Shown here: piece by piece, positions 21,583 to 32,256 of the stretch
Numbering within the stretch: the stretch's first letter is position 1
Layout: the number at the start of each line of letters is the position of its first letter
Assembly: GCF_020623625.1 (NCBI RefSeq)
Contig: NC_060204.1
Location: 970,501 to 1,034,500 of the forward strand
DNA length: 64,000 nucleotides
Direction of reading: 5' to 3'
Source of the DNA: Saccharomycodes ludwigii
Taxonomy: Eukaryota; Ascomycota; Saccharomycetes; Saccharomycodales; Saccharomycodaceae
Notes under the pieces: generated by a model
Told to the model about the DNA's origin: nothing
Seen by the model: only the letters and a program-made list of their open reading frames with translations
Databases searched by the model: none
Translations under genes and position numbers: made by a program

Positions 21583-22179
21583 TGAATTTTTTTTTTTTTT
21601 TTTTTTTTTTATTTTTTTTTTAATCTTTTTCCTTTTTCTTTTTGAATATATATATATATATTACTAGCTAGTTCCTTGAGGGCAGTACAACTTCATTTTC
21701 CAACTTTAATTAGAAGAAACTAAAAAAGAAACATAGACAAAACAATTATTAAAGTGTGTTATAGATGTAGTTCTGATATTGAATAAAATATGAGTTATTA
21801 ACATTGGTAATTTATATAGTAACCGGGTTACCAAATAAATAAATAAATAATAATAAAAAAAAAAAGAATTTTTCCTATCTTTTTTTGGAATCAAGTAAAT
21901 ATTAAATCTATCCATCTTTTCTGCTTCGTTGTTTTATTCCAGGTTCTTTCATAATGAGAATATACGAATCTTTCTCACACTCCCCCATTTTTTTTTTTTT
22001 TTTTTTTATTACGACAATCTCTTATAAAACAATCAACCACTCAATTCAAATACAATCATAATATTCAATTGAATCAATTGAGAATAAAGATAGAAATTAC
22101 TTACTGGGAAAAACAAATAATAATAATAATAATAATAATAAGCTTTTCCAAACAAATAAACTAATAGATAACAAACTAA
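21583..22179. other. Divergent promoter region RAD59/USO1
   Basis: The 597 bases carry poly(T) beside RAD59, an odd palindrome GTAACCGGGTTAC at 21819-21831 (a possible factor site), another poly(T) run (21990-22008) and an (AAT)n repeat (22117-22140) before USO1. There is no gene. Confidence 0.55.
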
Positions 22180-25100
22180 ATGGACATTATTCAAGGGTTC
22201 ATTCAACCGCCCAAACAACAAACAGCAGATGACACAATTCCTACTCTCTGTGATGCTGTAGAGAATTCAACTTTAATTAGTGATAGGAGATCTGCAGTTC
22301 TTGGATTGAAATCATTTAGTAGACAGTATAGAGAAACAGTAATTGCATCTGGGTTAAAACCATTAATCAATACATTGAAAAAAGACTATGAAGACTTAGA
22401 CACCTCTAGAGCCATACTTGAAACATTATTAATTTTGTTCATTAGAGGTGAAGGTAATCAGGATTTGACAAGAGATTGGGTCTCTACACAGTCTCGTTTA
22501 CAAAATGGTAAATACCCCTCACCATTAGTTATGAAACAAGAAATTCAAACAGTGGACCAATTTTCTTTATGGATCGCCGATGCATTATTACAGAGCCCGG
22601 AAGTTGTCAAAATAATTTTTTATTTAATGGATTCTAGTAATTTCCATGTGAAATTGTACACCATCCAAATTTTAGAAGCTTTGGTAGCAACTAGACCTTT
22701 GAGAACAAGAGAAACGATCATTGCTGTGCCTACAGCTATTTCACAACTAGTATTTTTATTAAATGATCCAATGGATGCCGTTAGAGATGAAGCTATTTTA
22801 TTATTAATGTCTGTTGTTAATGATAACACTCATATTCAAAGTTTAGTTGCTTTCGAAAACATTTTTGAAAGATTATTCACTATAATTTCGGACGAAGGTG
22901 GGTTGAGAGGTAGCATTGTTGTCAATGATTCTTTAGCTTTAATCAGTAATATTTTAAAATACAATAATTCGAACCAGACATTGTTTTTCGAAAGTGGCAA
23001 TGTCCCTCAATTAGCACAATTATTAAGCGAACCTTTAGAACAGGGTGAAAAATTTTATTGGAATGATCAAAGAATTTCTAATGTTAACACCACCTTAGAT
23101 ATAGTTAGGACTCTTGTAGTTCCAGGCAATTCCTCGACCCCCTCACATCAAAAACAACTTTTTGATTTTAACATATTGATGATTATTTCAAGCTTAGCCT
23201 TTTATTTGAAGACACCCAAGGAAGTTCGACCAAATGCATTAATAACAGCCTCTGATATTATAAGAGACAATGAATCTTTACAATATGAATTTAGTAAAAT
23301 AGACGTCCCATATATTGACCCCAGTATGCCTATTAGCGCCAAAAATTTAAAAGATGGAATTGAAATCTATCCAAGCACAAAAGTCTTATTGTCCTGGGCT
23401 TTAAACATTAATTCTGTTCATTTTTTTGAAATTAGAGTTTCATCACTAGATTTCTTAAAGGCTTATTTGGGTGGGAGTTTGGAAATTCAGAAAAGCTTTG
23501 TACAAAGTCAAATCCAAGAATATCAAGAGGGTATTGCTGAATCTGATAAAAGCTTTAATATGTTTCAAACTTTGCTAGAGTATAATCCTGATTTGAATTT
23601 AAACCCTTACAAACTATTTTTCAGTGTCGAATTATTGATATACTTGTTTCATGATGATGAAACTGGAGAATTGAAGAGAATTTCAAGATCAATTAACTCT
23701 GGATCTTCTGAAGATTCGGAAAATATGACGTCTATTCAATCGTTGTGCGAATTATTTTTAACATATCTATCTTTAAGGGACATTCGTATTTCCTTGTCGT
23801 ATTTATCCCTATTAGCGTACTGGATTTTTGCAGATTTCCAAGCGGACAATGATTTTCTTTTTTCCAAAGCTAATGTAAACCAGTTTATCAGTTTGTCGAC
23901 ACAAAGCGATGATGGTAACATTTTAATAAAATGTATGATTATTATGCTGTTGGGTATTTCTTACGAGTTTTGTACCAAGGATTCCTTTATTCCAAGGGCA
24001 GAATACCACGATACTTTACTGAAAATGATTGGTTTGGACAATTATAGGTTTAGGGTAAAGCAATTTGTTGATAACACTTTATTTGTGGAAGCAGCAGAGA
24101 TAAACTTTTATTCACCAGGATACGACGAGACTGGATTACCTAAGATTTTTTTTAGTCCGTTATTTGTTGATTTGATTAAAAAAAACTTTTATCAAATCCA
24201 AACCGCTTTAAATCGTGACCCAACAGTTGAGCCTAAAGAAAAGTTATCCTTCAAAGTTTTCGAACAGACTCAGTCAGAATGCGCCAAACTTGAAAAAGAA
24301 TTGAATGATTCTAATACAAAGAATGGAAGAGAGATTGACGATTTGAAAAATAGTTTAACCATCCTAACTAAAGATTACGATGAATTATCTGAAAATTTTA
24401 ATTCTTTGACTACAGAAAGGAAAAATTTGGACAATGAAATGTTAAGAGTTAAAACTGAATTGGATAAAACCCTAATTAATTTGAGAGAAATTACAAGTGA
24501 AAAAAATGCTTTGATGAACAATAAATTGAAAAATGAAAAACAAAAGGAAAATTTGGATAAGTTGTTAATTTCTAAAGGTCAAGAACTGGAAAAAATGCAA
24601 AAAGAACTAACTACGGTCAAAAGTGAAAAAAGTAAAGCAGATGATGGCATTAATAAGATGAATCGGGAATTGATGAAATTAACTAAATCCAGCCAAGCTT
24701 TAAAGGATGAAATTGAAGAATTGAAAGCGACAAATGAAAAGTTGAAAAAAAATTATCAAAAAGAGATTGAATCTTTGAACAAAAAAATAACTGGAAAGGA
24801 ATCTGACTTTGACCTAGAAAAGAGGAAAGTTGCTGAATTGCAAAATAAACTTTCCCGTGCTGAAATGGAAAAGAATACCTTACAAAGGGAATTGGATGAC
24901 TTAAGACCTAGATTTAAAAGTAATGATGAATTAGTTTCGAAGTTGACTGAGAAATTAAAGTCCTTAGCACTAAATACTAAAACAATCTCTGCGGAAAAAG
25001 AATCTTTATTACAACAATTAAAATCTTTTGAGAATACCAAAAATGAACAACTTGTGGAATTACAAACAAAATACGATAATTTAGAATTAGAAAAGAACGA

Positions 25101-27537
25101 TTTAGAAAATGAAAGAAATGATTTATTGAGCAGTATTGATTCATTCGAGGAGGAAATCAAGGTTAAAACTAACCAGTTGAAAGATAAGGATACCGAATTA
25201 AACACATCAAGGTTAAACAATGAAATGGAGATTTCTAAATTAAAGGAGGGCCTAGCTACCGAATCTAATAAAATTGAAAAAAATAAATCTCTTTACGAGA
25301 ATTCTATTAAAGAATTGGAGGAAAAGCTGGCTAGTAAGGAACAAGAAATGGAGAATTCTTTATCTCAGCTTAAAGATACAAAATGCGAATGCGATAACTT
25401 GACGATTGAATTAAAAAAAATAAGTTCTGAACAGAAAAGGGTAGCTGGAGAATTAGAGGAAAAAAGAGCAGAATTAGATGACTTAACTACAAATTTGGAG
25501 TCTAAAGAAGAAAATTTGAAAGAGTCTACTAAAAAGTACCAAGAACTTCAAACTACTCTAGATTTACAAAATAAAGATTATGAATTAAAATTAAGTGGAG
25601 CAACTCAAAAATTAACGGAGAAAAGTGATGAATTAAATGTAATTATTGAAAATAAGGTCACCTTGGAAAAGATTTTGGATGAAACTAAAGCAAAATTTGT
25701 CGAGTCTGATAAAGGCAATAAAAGTGAAATTACCAAATTGAAAGAGATTATAAATGTGTTACAAGCCAAAAATGAAACTATTTCTAAGGAAAAGACAGAT
25801 GTCGAATCGAAATTACAAGAATCTAAAAAATCTGTTTCTGATCAGTTACCTATTCTCAAACAATTAGAAGAGGAAAATTTCGAACTTAAGAGAAATTTAG
25901 AATCGATGAAAAATGAAAATATTGCTCATGAAAAATCAAACAAAGGAAACGAAAAACTTCTTTCTGACTTGCGAGCCACTCTCGATTCTTTAAAAGAGGA
26001 AAAATCACAAGTTGAGGGCAAATTAAATCAAGTGCAAACGGATTTAGAAAAGAATAAACAGGAAATGCAACTTTTGGAAAAAAAGTCGGTGAAACTAGAA
26101 GAAGATTTAGCTGGGTTAAATGAAGAGAATAATACGATAAAAAAAGAAGCTGAAAAGAGGAAAGAAGAAATGAAGGAACATATTTCTAAGCTAGCTGTTT
26201 TAAAAGATGAAAACTCTAAGCATCAGCAGCTACTAAAAGACCATGAATCAAATATGGAAAAATTTAAAGAAGAGAACACCAACTTAGTTACCGAGAAGGA
26301 ATCGTTAGCGAAGAAAATGTCTGAAGAAGTTATGAATTTGGAAGAGAAGGTAAAAAAATTGCAACAAGATTTGAAAGCTAAATCACAATCCTTTGAGAAG
26401 GAAAGAAAACTATTGAATGAAGGGTCTAACTCAATAACCCAGGAATATTCTGAAAAAATAACTAAATTGGAAGAACAAATTGCCAAAATGGAATTTGAAC
26501 AAGCTGACAAAAACGGAAAAGTGGAACAGGATAAGGTGAACTTGGAAGAATGTATCAAGGAAAAAGAAAAGGAGCTTGAAGAGTTTAAAAGTAAATTATC
26601 TCAAATGACTACTAATGCTGATAACTTGGAAAAGGAGTTGACTGCTGCCAAAGTTGAAAACAGCTCAATTAACCTTAAAAACCAAGAAAAATGGGAGGAG
26701 TTAACTAAAAAATTCTTAATGAAGAAAGACGATTTGGAAAAGAAAATTATTGAAACAAAAGAATTAGAAACCCAATTAAAATCAAGTCAAAACTTACATT
26801 TAAAAATGGAAGATGAATTGAAATTGCTCAAGGAAGAGAAACTAGTTTTGGATGCAAACTTAAAACGTTTAGAAGAGGATAATAAGGAAAAAATTTTGAA
26901 TTTTGAAACTAAATTTGAACAATGTGAAAAAAATTTAGACTCCACTACCAAAAAAATACAATCTACTGAGAAAGAACTTGAAGAATTAAGGGAAAAGTTT
27001 AATACGAAAAGCGAAGAGAGTGCCAATTTGCAAACTGAATTAGAATCAACAAAAAAAGAACTGGAACGTATGAAGATGTTGTCCAGTGAATTGGAATGTT
27101 TTAAAACCAAGGTTTCCAAGAAAGAAGCTGAGATCAAAGAGATTTCCTTGGATAGAGAAAGGTATAAAGCATCGGAATTAACTTTGGAAGATCAAAATGG
27201 AAAATTAAAACAACAGCTTGAAGAGTTAAAAACAGAACTTACAAAACAAAAAGAATTAACTAAAAGTATTAAGGAAGAAAATGCTAAAAAGGAGGCTGAA
27301 TTTCAAGGCGAAATTAACAAAATTAACGTTGAATTACAGTCTTGGAAAGAAAAAAAAGTTACTGATAGAACAGAACTTGATGAGTTGATGTTATTAGTTG
27401 ACGACTTGGATGAAACAAATAAGATTTATAAGGAAAAATTGAAAGCATTAGGCCAAGAGTTTTCTAGTGACGAAGAAGTTGACGATGAAGACTATAGTAA
27501 CGATGAAGACTATAGTAACGATGAAGAGACAAAATAA
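22180..27537 (+). CDS. USO1: Vesicle tethering protein Uso1 (p115 homologue)
   Basis: Uso1 tethers ER-derived COPII vesicles to the cis-Golgi before SNARE-driven fusion. The 1785-aa length agrees with S. cerevisiae (1790 aa). Residues 1 to about 690 form the armadillo-like globular head, opening MDIIQGFIQPPKQQTADDTIPTLCDAVENST in family style and including RDEAILLLMSV. From about 700 to 1750 it is an uninterrupted coiled coil rich in Lys, Glu and Leu, which forms the long dimer rod. The end is acidic (DEEVDDEDYSNDEDYSNDEE), a known p115/Uso1 trait, here containing a short duplicated DEDYSN unit. It converges on SMC6 with 86 bases between stop codons. Confidence 0.95.
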   Translation: MDIIQGFIQPPKQQTADDTIPTLCDAVENSTLISDRRSAVLGLKSFSRQYRETVIASGLKPLINTLKKDYEDLDTSRAILETLLILFIRGEGNQDLTRDWVSTQSRLQNGKYPSPLVMKQEIQTVDQFSLWIADALLQSPEVVKIIFYLMDSSNFHVKLYTIQILEALVATRPLRTRETIIAVPTAISQLVFLLNDPMDAVRDEAILLLMSVVNDNTHIQSLVAFENIFERLFTIISDEGGLRGSIVVNDSLALISNILKYNNSNQTLFFESGNVPQLAQLLSEPLEQGEKFYWNDQRISNVNTTLDIVRTLVVPGNSSTPSHQKQLFDFNILMIISSLAFYLKTPKEVRPNALITASDIIRDNESLQYEFSKIDVPYIDPSMPISAKNLKDGIEIYPSTKVLLSWALNINSVHFFEIRVSSLDFLKAYLGGSLEIQKSFVQSQIQEYQEGIAESDKSFNMFQTLLEYNPDLNLNPYKLFFSVELLIYLFHDDETGELKRISRSINSGSSEDSENMTSIQSLCELFLTYLSLRDIRISLSYLSLLAYWIFADFQADNDFLFSKANVNQFISLSTQSDDGNILIKCMIIMLLGISYEFCTKDSFIPRAEYHDTLLKMIGLDNYRFRVKQFVDNTLFVEAAEINFYSPGYDETGLPKIFFSPLFVDLIKKNFYQIQTALNRDPTVEPKEKLSFKVFEQTQSECAKLEKELNDSNTKNGREIDDLKNSLTILTKDYDELSENFNSLTTERKNLDNEMLRVKTELDKTLINLREITSEKNALMNNKLKNEKQKENLDKLLISKGQELEKMQKELTTVKSEKSKADDGINKMNRELMKLTKSSQALKDEIEELKATNEKLKKNYQKEIESLNKKITGKESDFDLEKRKVAELQNKLSRAEMEKNTLQRELDDLRPRFKSNDELVSKLTEKLKSLALNTKTISAEKESLLQQLKSFENTKNEQLVELQTKYDNLELEKNDLENERNDLLSSIDSFEEEIKVKTNQLKDKDTELNTSRLNNEMEISKLKEGLATESNKIEKNKSLYENSIKELEEKLASKEQEMENSLSQLKDTKCECDNLTIELKKISSEQKRVAGELEEKRAELDDLTTNLESKEENLKESTKKYQELQTTLDLQNKDYELKLSGATQKLTEKSDELNVIIENKVTLEKILDETKAKFVESDKGNKSEITKLKEIINVLQAKNETISKEKTDVESKLQESKKSVSDQLPILKQLEEENFELKRNLESMKNENIAHEKSNKGNEKLLSDLRATLDSLKEEKSQVEGKLNQVQTDLEKNKQEMQLLEKKSVKLEEDLAGLNEENNTIKKEAEKRKEEMKEHISKLAVLKDENSKHQQLLKDHESNMEKFKEENTNLVTEKESLAKKMSEEVMNLEEKVKKLQQDLKAKSQSFEKERKLLNEGSNSITQEYSEKITKLEEQIAKMEFEQADKNGKVEQDKVNLEECIKEKEKELEEFKSKLSQMTTNADNLEKELTAAKVENSSINLKNQEKWEELTKKFLMKKDDLEKKIIETKELETQLKSSQNLHLKMEDELKLLKEEKLVLDANLKRLEEDNKEKILNFETKFEQCEKNLDSTTKKIQSTEKELEELREKFNTKSEESANLQTELESTKKELERMKMLSSELECFKTKVSKKEAEIKEISLDRERYKASELTLEDQNGKLKQQLEELKTELTKQKELTKSIKEENAKKEAEFQGEINKINVELQSWKEKKVTDRTELDELMLLVDDLDETNKIYKEKLKALGQEFSSDEEVDDEDYSNDEDYSNDEETK

Positions 27538-27623
27538 TAATATAATTTAATTTTATGCTTAAGGGAAAAATAAAAACTTGTATAAATTATAAAATAAATA
27601 GATAAACACCAATAAATTTAAAT

Positions 27624-30600
27624 CTAATTTTTATCATAAAAAGTTGAGTTATTGTGCCTTTGTGGATCTGGCATTTTATGAATACGGATATCATCAGAAT
27701 TACCATTCAAGTTAGCAATCTTGCCAATATCTTGTGGTGTGATAATGATTGTTTGAGTCCTATTATCAGATGACAATTTTTCCATGATTAATTTAGTACC
27801 AATTGTTCTGTTAACCTGATCCATGAAAACATCAAACTCATCCAAAGCAATAATTCTTGAGCGCATAGGTTTCCAAGTTGCCAACAATAAAGAAATTTGA
27901 GAAAATGATTTTTCACCACCAGATAACGAATCAACGTTTCTTGCACTTTCATCATTTGGTGTTTTTACCATCATGTTTAATGTTTCAGTAGAAAAATCAA
28001 AAACTAGTCCACCAGTAAAATTTCTGAAACGTAGAGAAGCTTTGAAATCTGTGTCTGCAGCTAAACAAGTATCTTTTTTAGCATATTCTAATGCGTCGGT
28101 TCTTCTAGCAACCGATTTTGATAACAAATCGATTGCATTTCTAATATCCTTAATCTTGTTACTAGCTTCTTGAAACATGGATTTGGCTTCATCGTAAAAC
28201 TGCAAAACCTCTTCTTGAGACATACCAATTGATTTTTCCGCATCTCTAATTTGCTTATCAATTCTAGATAGTTCAAACTCCACATCAGTATTGGTGTTTG
28301 GAACATCATCAGTAAAAGCCTGATCTCTTGTACAATATTCTGCCGCTGCTGTGGCGGTTTGGGTGATATATGATTCTGCCTTTTTTGTATCATTTAAAAG
28401 TTCGCCTTTTTTTTGACAGTAAACAGCTCTTTTTTCTTTGTAGCGACTTATTTTATCTATAATAGTGTCTACATAACCTTGTTTATCGTTAATTTCTTGT
28501 CTAATAGTATTGTATTCTTCTTGTGCAGTTGTCAATGCTTCTTTAGCCTCTACGTAATCACGCTTTAGTGGCTCATTAGCTTCTGTTAATTTCAAAATTT
28601 CGGTATCCAAGTAGGTTACAGCCTGTTCAGCAACTGCTATCGAACGTTCTTGTGTTTCCAAATCTGCTTTAGATCTTTCTAGTTCATTTGTATCAACTAC
28701 TCTTTCTAGATCTACTTCCAAAGCTGTAGCTTTATTTTTCAAAGCGGTAGCTTCATCGTTCAATTTTTTCATTTCTCTTTTATGTTCTCTAATTTTTTGA
28801 GCACAGTTTTCAATCTTCACATCAAACTTATTAGCTAAATCACCAAGTCTTTTCTTGTCCTCTTCAATCAATTCTCTGAAATACGAAGCTTCACCATTTG
28901 TAGTGGAAGTTCTCATGGCCAACGGCCTTTGTGAATAATAAATTGTATCTATTTTAAAAGCATTATAGACGTTTATAGAAGAAACCAAACCTGATTTGTG
29001 GTCCCTAATGGAAAGGACCTGCCTTACATTAGACGGATGGTCTTCTAGAAAAGATTTAGCTTTATTTCTGTCAGAAATTAAAACAACGGTTTCAATTTTG
29101 TTCATGTCCACAAAAGTGCATTCAATGGACTTTTCGCTAAAGCTCAAAGCATCAGCAATAGTAGGATATTCAGAAACGGCTTTGCCATCAGAATAGTCAA
29201 ATATATCCATTTTCCGAGTGATAATACCTATATTTACCTTATTTCTTCTTGAAATATCGTTCAACAATCTTCTATCATCCTGATTAGAAACGACAAAAGA
29301 TTTTAAAGTAGAGTCTAAAAGTTTCTGGATAGGCCTAGCCCAATCTCTTTGAAAACTCTCTTTGATAGTAACATGCAGGCCCAAGGGGCCAATCGGTTTT
29401 TGTTTAAATTTGCCCTGTTGGTTAAGCTTTTCAATGTCAGCTAGAACCCTATGCATGTTGTTATCAAATGCACTGATTAAATTATTATTACCAGAGGCAA
29501 TTTTTTTCAATTGTCTTTGGTTTTCGTTTATTGATTGAAGTAAAGTTTCCTTTTCTCTTTGTTTGTTTTCTTGAAGTTGGATTTTATTGTCGTTAAATTC
29601 CCCAATTTCGACAGAATATTTATTCATCAATTCGTCAATACCCCTTTGGGTATTTCTAATTTTTTCAAGTTCATTGTGTACGGTTTGTTGTTTTTCATCC
29701 GTATTTTTTTGTAATTGTTCTTCTAAAGATTTAATAGTGGACTTTAATGTAGAAGCTAAGTTTTTATGGCTAGTTATAGTTTTGGTAGTCTCAATTTTTT
29801 CTCTATTTTTAGATTCAATTTCGCTCAAGGCTTCTGAAAGCTTCAATTTAGTTTCGGTAAATATTTCTTGCCTTGAGGCCATAACATCATAATGTGGTTG
29901 TAATTGTTTGGAAAGATCTTCTAAATCAACTTTTAATCTTGTCATATTATAAGTCAGATTATTTTCCTTTTGCTCCATAGACATGATTTTTTCGTTACAT
30001 TTACTAGAAAGAGATTGCAACTCGTTTAAGTGCTTTTCGTTTTCGACAACATTTAGCCAATAAATCTTACCTTGTAATATCCTTTTTCGTTCATTTAAAG
30101 TAGCACTTGAGTTTATCGTACTTAACAGGGCTTGAGCTTCTTTATATTCTTTGTACAATTCTTTGACATTCTGGTTATGCAAATGAATGGTGGCTTCAAC
30201 TGACTTAATAGTACTTATAGTGGTACGTAAATTATTGGCGGTTTCTTCTAACAAAGTACCTCTCATGAAATGGCTATATTTATCACGAGGAGTACTTGCA
30301 GTTAAAAAAGATCTAGCAGCATCCTGAGATAAAAAGCACATTGGATTCATGATGGGAATGCTAAAATAATCAACAATTTCATCTAATTCGCGTTTTTTAC
30401 TTGAAACTTCCCTACCATTTTCGGTTTTTAATTTATATTGGTTTGAACTACTATCTCTTTTAAAAGTCCTTTCAATTATTATAGAGTTACCGTAAATATC
30501 TTGTCTAAAACCTCCCAAACCTTCATTGCTTAGAACAATGATAATTTTACATGTATTACAATCGGCTTTAATTAGATCTTTTAGACTTGTTCCACGATTA

Positions 30601-30947
30601 GTGGTTGTAGCTTTAGCGCCCAGGCAAACGGTGATGGCAGTTAGTATGGCACTTTTACCACTACCATTATTACCAATGATAAAATTTAGACGTGGACCAA
30701 ATTCTAACTCGAAATTTTCATGACACATGAAATTCTTCAAAATGACTTTTTTGATATACCCTGGTGGAGTAAATGTTTTAGGATCATTGACAGAATCTTG
30801 CGCAGCACTTTCATATTGAGTCATGGCAAACTCATACCGCTTTTTAACTCTTTTATTTGGCAGTTGATTTGCTTCGTCTTCAACGGCGGCCAAAGACTGG
30901 ACTGTTTTATTAAGCTCATTAACTTCATCGATGGATCTTTTTGGCAT
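27624..30947 (-). CDS. SMC6: Smc5-Smc6 complex ATPase Smc6
   Basis: Smc6 pairs with Smc5 and the Nse proteins, including a SUMO ligase, to resolve recombination intermediates and protect stalled forks. The 1107-aa protein has the SMC plan. Walker A (GNNGSGKS) is at residues 92-99, followed by a long coiled coil, a hinge near the middle (LGLHVTIKESFQRDWARPI to about residue 650), a returning coil, the ABC signature LSGGEKSFSQ and Walker B IIALDEFDVF near the C-terminus. Length matches S. cerevisiae (1114 aa). It is the last gene of the inverted block, and the genes here place it beside USO1 rather than beside NAM2. Confidence 0.95.
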   Translation of the reverse strand: MPKRSIDEVNELNKTVQSLAAVEDEANQLPNKRVKKRYEFAMTQYESAAQDSVNDPKTFTPPGYIKKVILKNFMCHENFELEFGPRLNFIIGNNGSGKSAILTAITVCLGAKATTTNRGTSLKDLIKADCNTCKIIIVLSNEGLGGFRQDIYGNSIIIERTFKRDSSSNQYKLKTENGREVSSKKRELDEIVDYFSIPIMNPMCFLSQDAARSFLTASTPRDKYSHFMRGTLLEETANNLRTTISTIKSVEATIHLHNQNVKELYKEYKEAQALLSTINSSATLNERKRILQGKIYWLNVVENEKHLNELQSLSSKCNEKIMSMEQKENNLTYNMTRLKVDLEDLSKQLQPHYDVMASRQEIFTETKLKLSEALSEIESKNREKIETTKTITSHKNLASTLKSTIKSLEEQLQKNTDEKQQTVHNELEKIRNTQRGIDELMNKYSVEIGEFNDNKIQLQENKQREKETLLQSINENQRQLKKIASGNNNLISAFDNNMHRVLADIEKLNQQGKFKQKPIGPLGLHVTIKESFQRDWARPIQKLLDSTLKSFVVSNQDDRRLLNDISRRNKVNIGIITRKMDIFDYSDGKAVSEYPTIADALSFSEKSIECTFVDMNKIETVVLISDRNKAKSFLEDHPSNVRQVLSIRDHKSGLVSSINVYNAFKIDTIYYSQRPLAMRTSTTNGEASYFRELIEEDKKRLGDLANKFDVKIENCAQKIREHKREMKKLNDEATALKNKATALEVDLERVVDTNELERSKADLETQERSIAVAEQAVTYLDTEILKLTEANEPLKRDYVEAKEALTTAQEEYNTIRQEINDKQGYVDTIIDKISRYKEKRAVYCQKKGELLNDTKKAESYITQTATAAAEYCTRDQAFTDDVPNTNTDVEFELSRIDKQIRDAEKSIGMSQEEVLQFYDEAKSMFQEASNKIKDIRNAIDLLSKSVARRTDALEYAKKDTCLAADTDFKASLRFRNFTGGLVFDFSTETLNMMVKTPNDESARNVDSLSGGEKSFSQISLLLATWKPMRSRIIALDEFDVFMDQVNRTIGTKLIMEKLSSDNRTQTIIITPQDIGKIANLNGNSDDIRIHKMPDPQRHNNSTFYDKN

Positions 30948-31525
30948 TGTTGATGTATTTCGATGTGGATGTGAAAAAGAAAAAGAAAAGGAAAAAGAAA
31001 AGGGAAATAATAGCTTTAAAAAGACTGTTAGATTTAGCTCATATATTATAATAATATGATCACGAGTGTTTCAATAAAATTGATCTGATGTGACAAGAAA
31101 GTTTATAAAAAATGGAAGAAATTGGTTGAAAATAAACCGAAGTTTTATATATGATAGAATTACGTGTTTCGTGTTTTGTCTAAAGAGAAAGCGAAAAAAA
31201 ATTTTTTTTTTTTTTATTTTTTTATTTCATGTTATTTTATTAAACATGGACTACTATTTATAAGCAAAAGTGCTTCAAGTAGTTTCTATATTCTTGCTAG
31301 TTATAATCCATTTTGTCCTGTTTTCTTCTCCATCTACATCATTGTGTATGTGTATAATGGTTTCGTGCTAGGGATAAATTTTGTGTTATATGATAGATGA
31401 AATATATGTTAGGAAAAAGTTAGTAAACCAACTTGATACTTCGTTGCTTGTGTTATATATTTTAAATTACTAATTAGCTTTTAAATAAACCATTTCTTTA
31501 TAGATAATTTATTTTTACTCTATTC

Positions 31526-31566
31526 TATCTGTCATTTATCTGTCATTTATCTGTCATTTATCTGTT
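31526..31566. repeat. 11-bp tandem repeat
   Basis: Three perfect copies of TATCTGTCATT and a partial fourth run head to tail. Confidence 0.9.
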
Positions 31567-31992
31567 AAAAGTGTTTTCTTCTTGTGATGCTTTTCATGTT
31601 TTCCGGAATTCAATGTTTTCGGGAATTCCATGCTTCCGTAAGTTCATATTTTCTATACAAAATATGATGAATATTGTTGTACTTAATAAGGCTCTTAAAA
31701 ATCGGGTAGTATCGTAAGCGTAACTCAGGATTAGTCGTAATAATTACGGGTTCGGATTATGGTAATTAATTTCTTGTTCTATTTCGGTCTTTACATATAA
31801 TAATAATATATAATAAAGATTTATTTAAAACTATAACTTAAATACTTTTGATGAATAACTTGATAATAAATCATCTCTTTATATATGATTTATTTTCACA
31901 TTTATATTTGACGTTCATATTAATCTTTTCCAACATTTCGTTGTTGTTCCTTAGGCGGCATCTTGGTTACGGTGTTTTCCTGTAAAAGTGAT

Positions 31993-32106
31993 TTCCATTA
32001 CGGAGACTTCCTATTAAGGTAATTTCCATTGCGGAGACTTCCTATTAAGGTAATTTCCATTACGGAGACTTCCTATTAAGGTAATTTCCATTACGGAGAT
32101 TTCCTG
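31993..32106. repeat. 31-bp tandem repeat (about 3.7 copies)
   Basis: The unit starts TTCCATTACGGAGACTTCCT and ends ATTAAGGTAAT, with copies beginning at 31993, 32024, 32055 and 32086. One G-for-A difference is seen in copy two and a T change in the last. The array is flanked on both sides by TTTCCTGTA. It ends about 60 bases before tRNA-Lys. Confidence 0.92.
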
Positions 32107-32164
32107 TATGTTGGTTGTAATATATGTTTACTTGGTTTCATATTACGACAGGTAGTGGAACTCG

Positions 32165-32256
32165 TCCTTGTTAACTCAGTTGGTAGAGTGTTCGGCTTTT
32201 AAGCTATGAGATTGCAAGGAACCGAAATGTCAGGGGTTCGAGCCCCCTATGAGGAG
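32165..32256 (+). tRNA. tRNA-Lys (anticodon UUU) with 19-nt intron
   Basis: The cloverleaf is complete: acceptor TCCTTGT/ATGAGGA with discriminator G, A-box region TAACTCAGTTGG, B box GGTTCGAGCC, and anticodon stem TTCGG/CCGAA with loop CTTTTAA. A 19-nt intron (32202-32220) interrupts the loop one base after the anticodon, the standard eukaryotic position. The mature tRNA is 73 nt. A run of ten T begins at 32260 as terminator. S. cerevisiae tRNA-Lys(UUU) also has an intron (23 nt). It lies at the right end of the inverted block. Confidence 0.96.

Larger units (their letters stand above)
30948..32164. other. Repeat-bearing spacer SMC6 to tRNA-Lys
   Basis: This 1.2-kb gap begins with the SMC6 promoter (poly-GAAAAA near 30977-30998). 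After about 31500 the texture changes: homopolymers become rare, and 11-bp and 31-bp tandem repeats appear together with paired GGAATTC-containing segments (31600-31632). Such texture near a tRNA gene can mark an old retroelement insertion, but I find no convincing element ends. Small frames (for example 31164-31400) look spurious. Confidence 0.5.

Noticed and set aside
31560-32164. Possible degenerate solo LTR upstream of tRNA-Lys
   Set aside because: Texture and location are suggestive, but no paired ends, duplication or coding remnant could be shown, so it is left as repeat-bearing spacer.
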